A DNA stretch of 64,000 nucleotides, taken from Pluralibacter sp. UBA7423 (GTDB lineage: Bacteria; Pseudomonadota; Gammaproteobacteria; Enterobacterales; Enterobacteriaceae). Under the pieces are notes generated by a model. It made no database searches. It had not been told where the DNA came from and saw nothing but the letters and a program-made list of their open reading frames with translations. Each line of letters starts with the position of its first letter. Position 1 is the first letter of the stretch. Location of the stretch: the NCBI GenBank assembly GCA_002470465.1, contig DKMD01000023.1, positions 45,191 through 109,190 on the forward strand, written 5' to 3'. Both the position numbers and the translations under genes were made by a program. This document shows, one piece after another, positions 63,783 through 64,000 of this stretch.

Positions 63783-64000
63783 ATGATTATCAGTCCTCCG
63801 TTTCTGAGAGATAAAGGTGCCACTCAATCTGAGGCAGACTGGATTGAAGCGATGATGCCTGTTAATGCTCGCCGGGGATATCCTCTTAATGCATCAGACT
63901 CCTGGCATGGGGGCATCCATATATCACATACGGATGCAGGCACAACGCCGGAGAAGGTGAGGGCAATCGCTGACGGAACCGTGGTGTCGTTCCGCAAGCC
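63783..64000 (+). CDS. Probable T6SS effector with M23-like motif (partial, cut by window end)
   Basis: Starts MIISPPFLRDKGATQSEADW at ATG 63783, 14 bases after vgrG, with AAGGAG upstream. Residues 41-46 read WHGGIHI, and a VRAIADGTVVSFRKP strand follows: a HxGxH/D plus A-x-ADGTV layout as in LytM/M23 peptidoglycan endopeptidases, where the loop carries zinc ligands. Only 72 codons lie in the window. Position directly after vgrG suggests a cell-wall-acting effector, with its immunity gene expected next. Family identity from so short a part is uncertain. Confidence 0.55.
   Translation, partial: MIISPPFLRDKGATQSEADWIEAMMPVNARRGYPLNASDSWHGGIHISHTDAGTTPEKVRAIADGTVVSFRK

Overview
The window looks like the chromosome of an Enterobacteriaceae member close to Enterobacter (E. 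cloacae complex or a near relative such as Lelliottia/Leclercia). The order colanic acid operon - galF - O-antigen cluster - gnd - ugd - uge - wzz - his operon - yeeZ/yeeY/plaP - sbcB - dacD - sbmC - yeeA - tmaR - tRNA-Asn - mtfA - tRNA-Ser is the enteric backbone, and most proteins match the E. coli ones residue by residue over long stretches. Genus assignment is inference from gene order and composition; no 16S or other marker is present.

Layout. (1) 1-12934: distal colanic acid (M-antigen) operon, from the last codons of gmd to wcaM, all on the + strand, with REP/BIME-type palindromes in three intergenic gaps (manC-manB, manB-wcaJ, wzxC-wcaK). (2) 13080-13973 galF, a terminator, then a JUMPstart/ops leader (14228-14266). 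(3) 14328-28860: a serotype-specific O-antigen cluster that is clearly more A+T-rich than its flanks. It has seven genes with the profile of a legionaminic-acid-type (5,7-diamino nonulosonate) CMP-sugar pathway, a Wzx flippase, a GT52/sialyltransferase-like transferase, a Wzy-like polymerase, a GT4 and two GT2 transferases, and UDP-galactopyranose mutase. (4) 28986-34083: gnd, ugd, uge (convergent to ugd) and the chain-length regulator wzz. (5) 34147-41506, minus strand: complete his operon hisGDCBHAFI with leader peptide, attenuator and promoter. (6) 41615-51399: backbone genes and two tRNA genes. (7) 51400-52268: a decayed gap with a broken IS3-type orfA fragment. (8) 52269-64000: first part of a type VI secretion cluster: tssB, tssC, tssK, tssL, an OmpA-domain protein, hcp, clpV, vgrG, and the start of a probable effector with an M23-like motif. 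tssA, E, F, G, J and M are not in the window and presumably lie beyond it.

How the parts work together. Regions 1-4 are largely a cell-surface glycan factory: GDP-mannose/GDP-fucose and UDP-sugar supply (manC, manB, gmd, fcl, galF, ugd, uge), lipid-linked assembly of colanic acid (WcaJ, WcaI, WcaL, WzxC) and of an O-antigen whose predicted special sugars are a legionaminic-type acid and galactofuranose, with chain length set by Wzz. The most interesting elements are the legionaminate cassette with its CBS-domain nucleotidyltransferase, the DDG/HP-motif transferase as candidate legionaminyltransferase, a perfect inverted repeat just upstream of tssB, a terminator between hcp and clpV, and the cut-off effector after vgrG.
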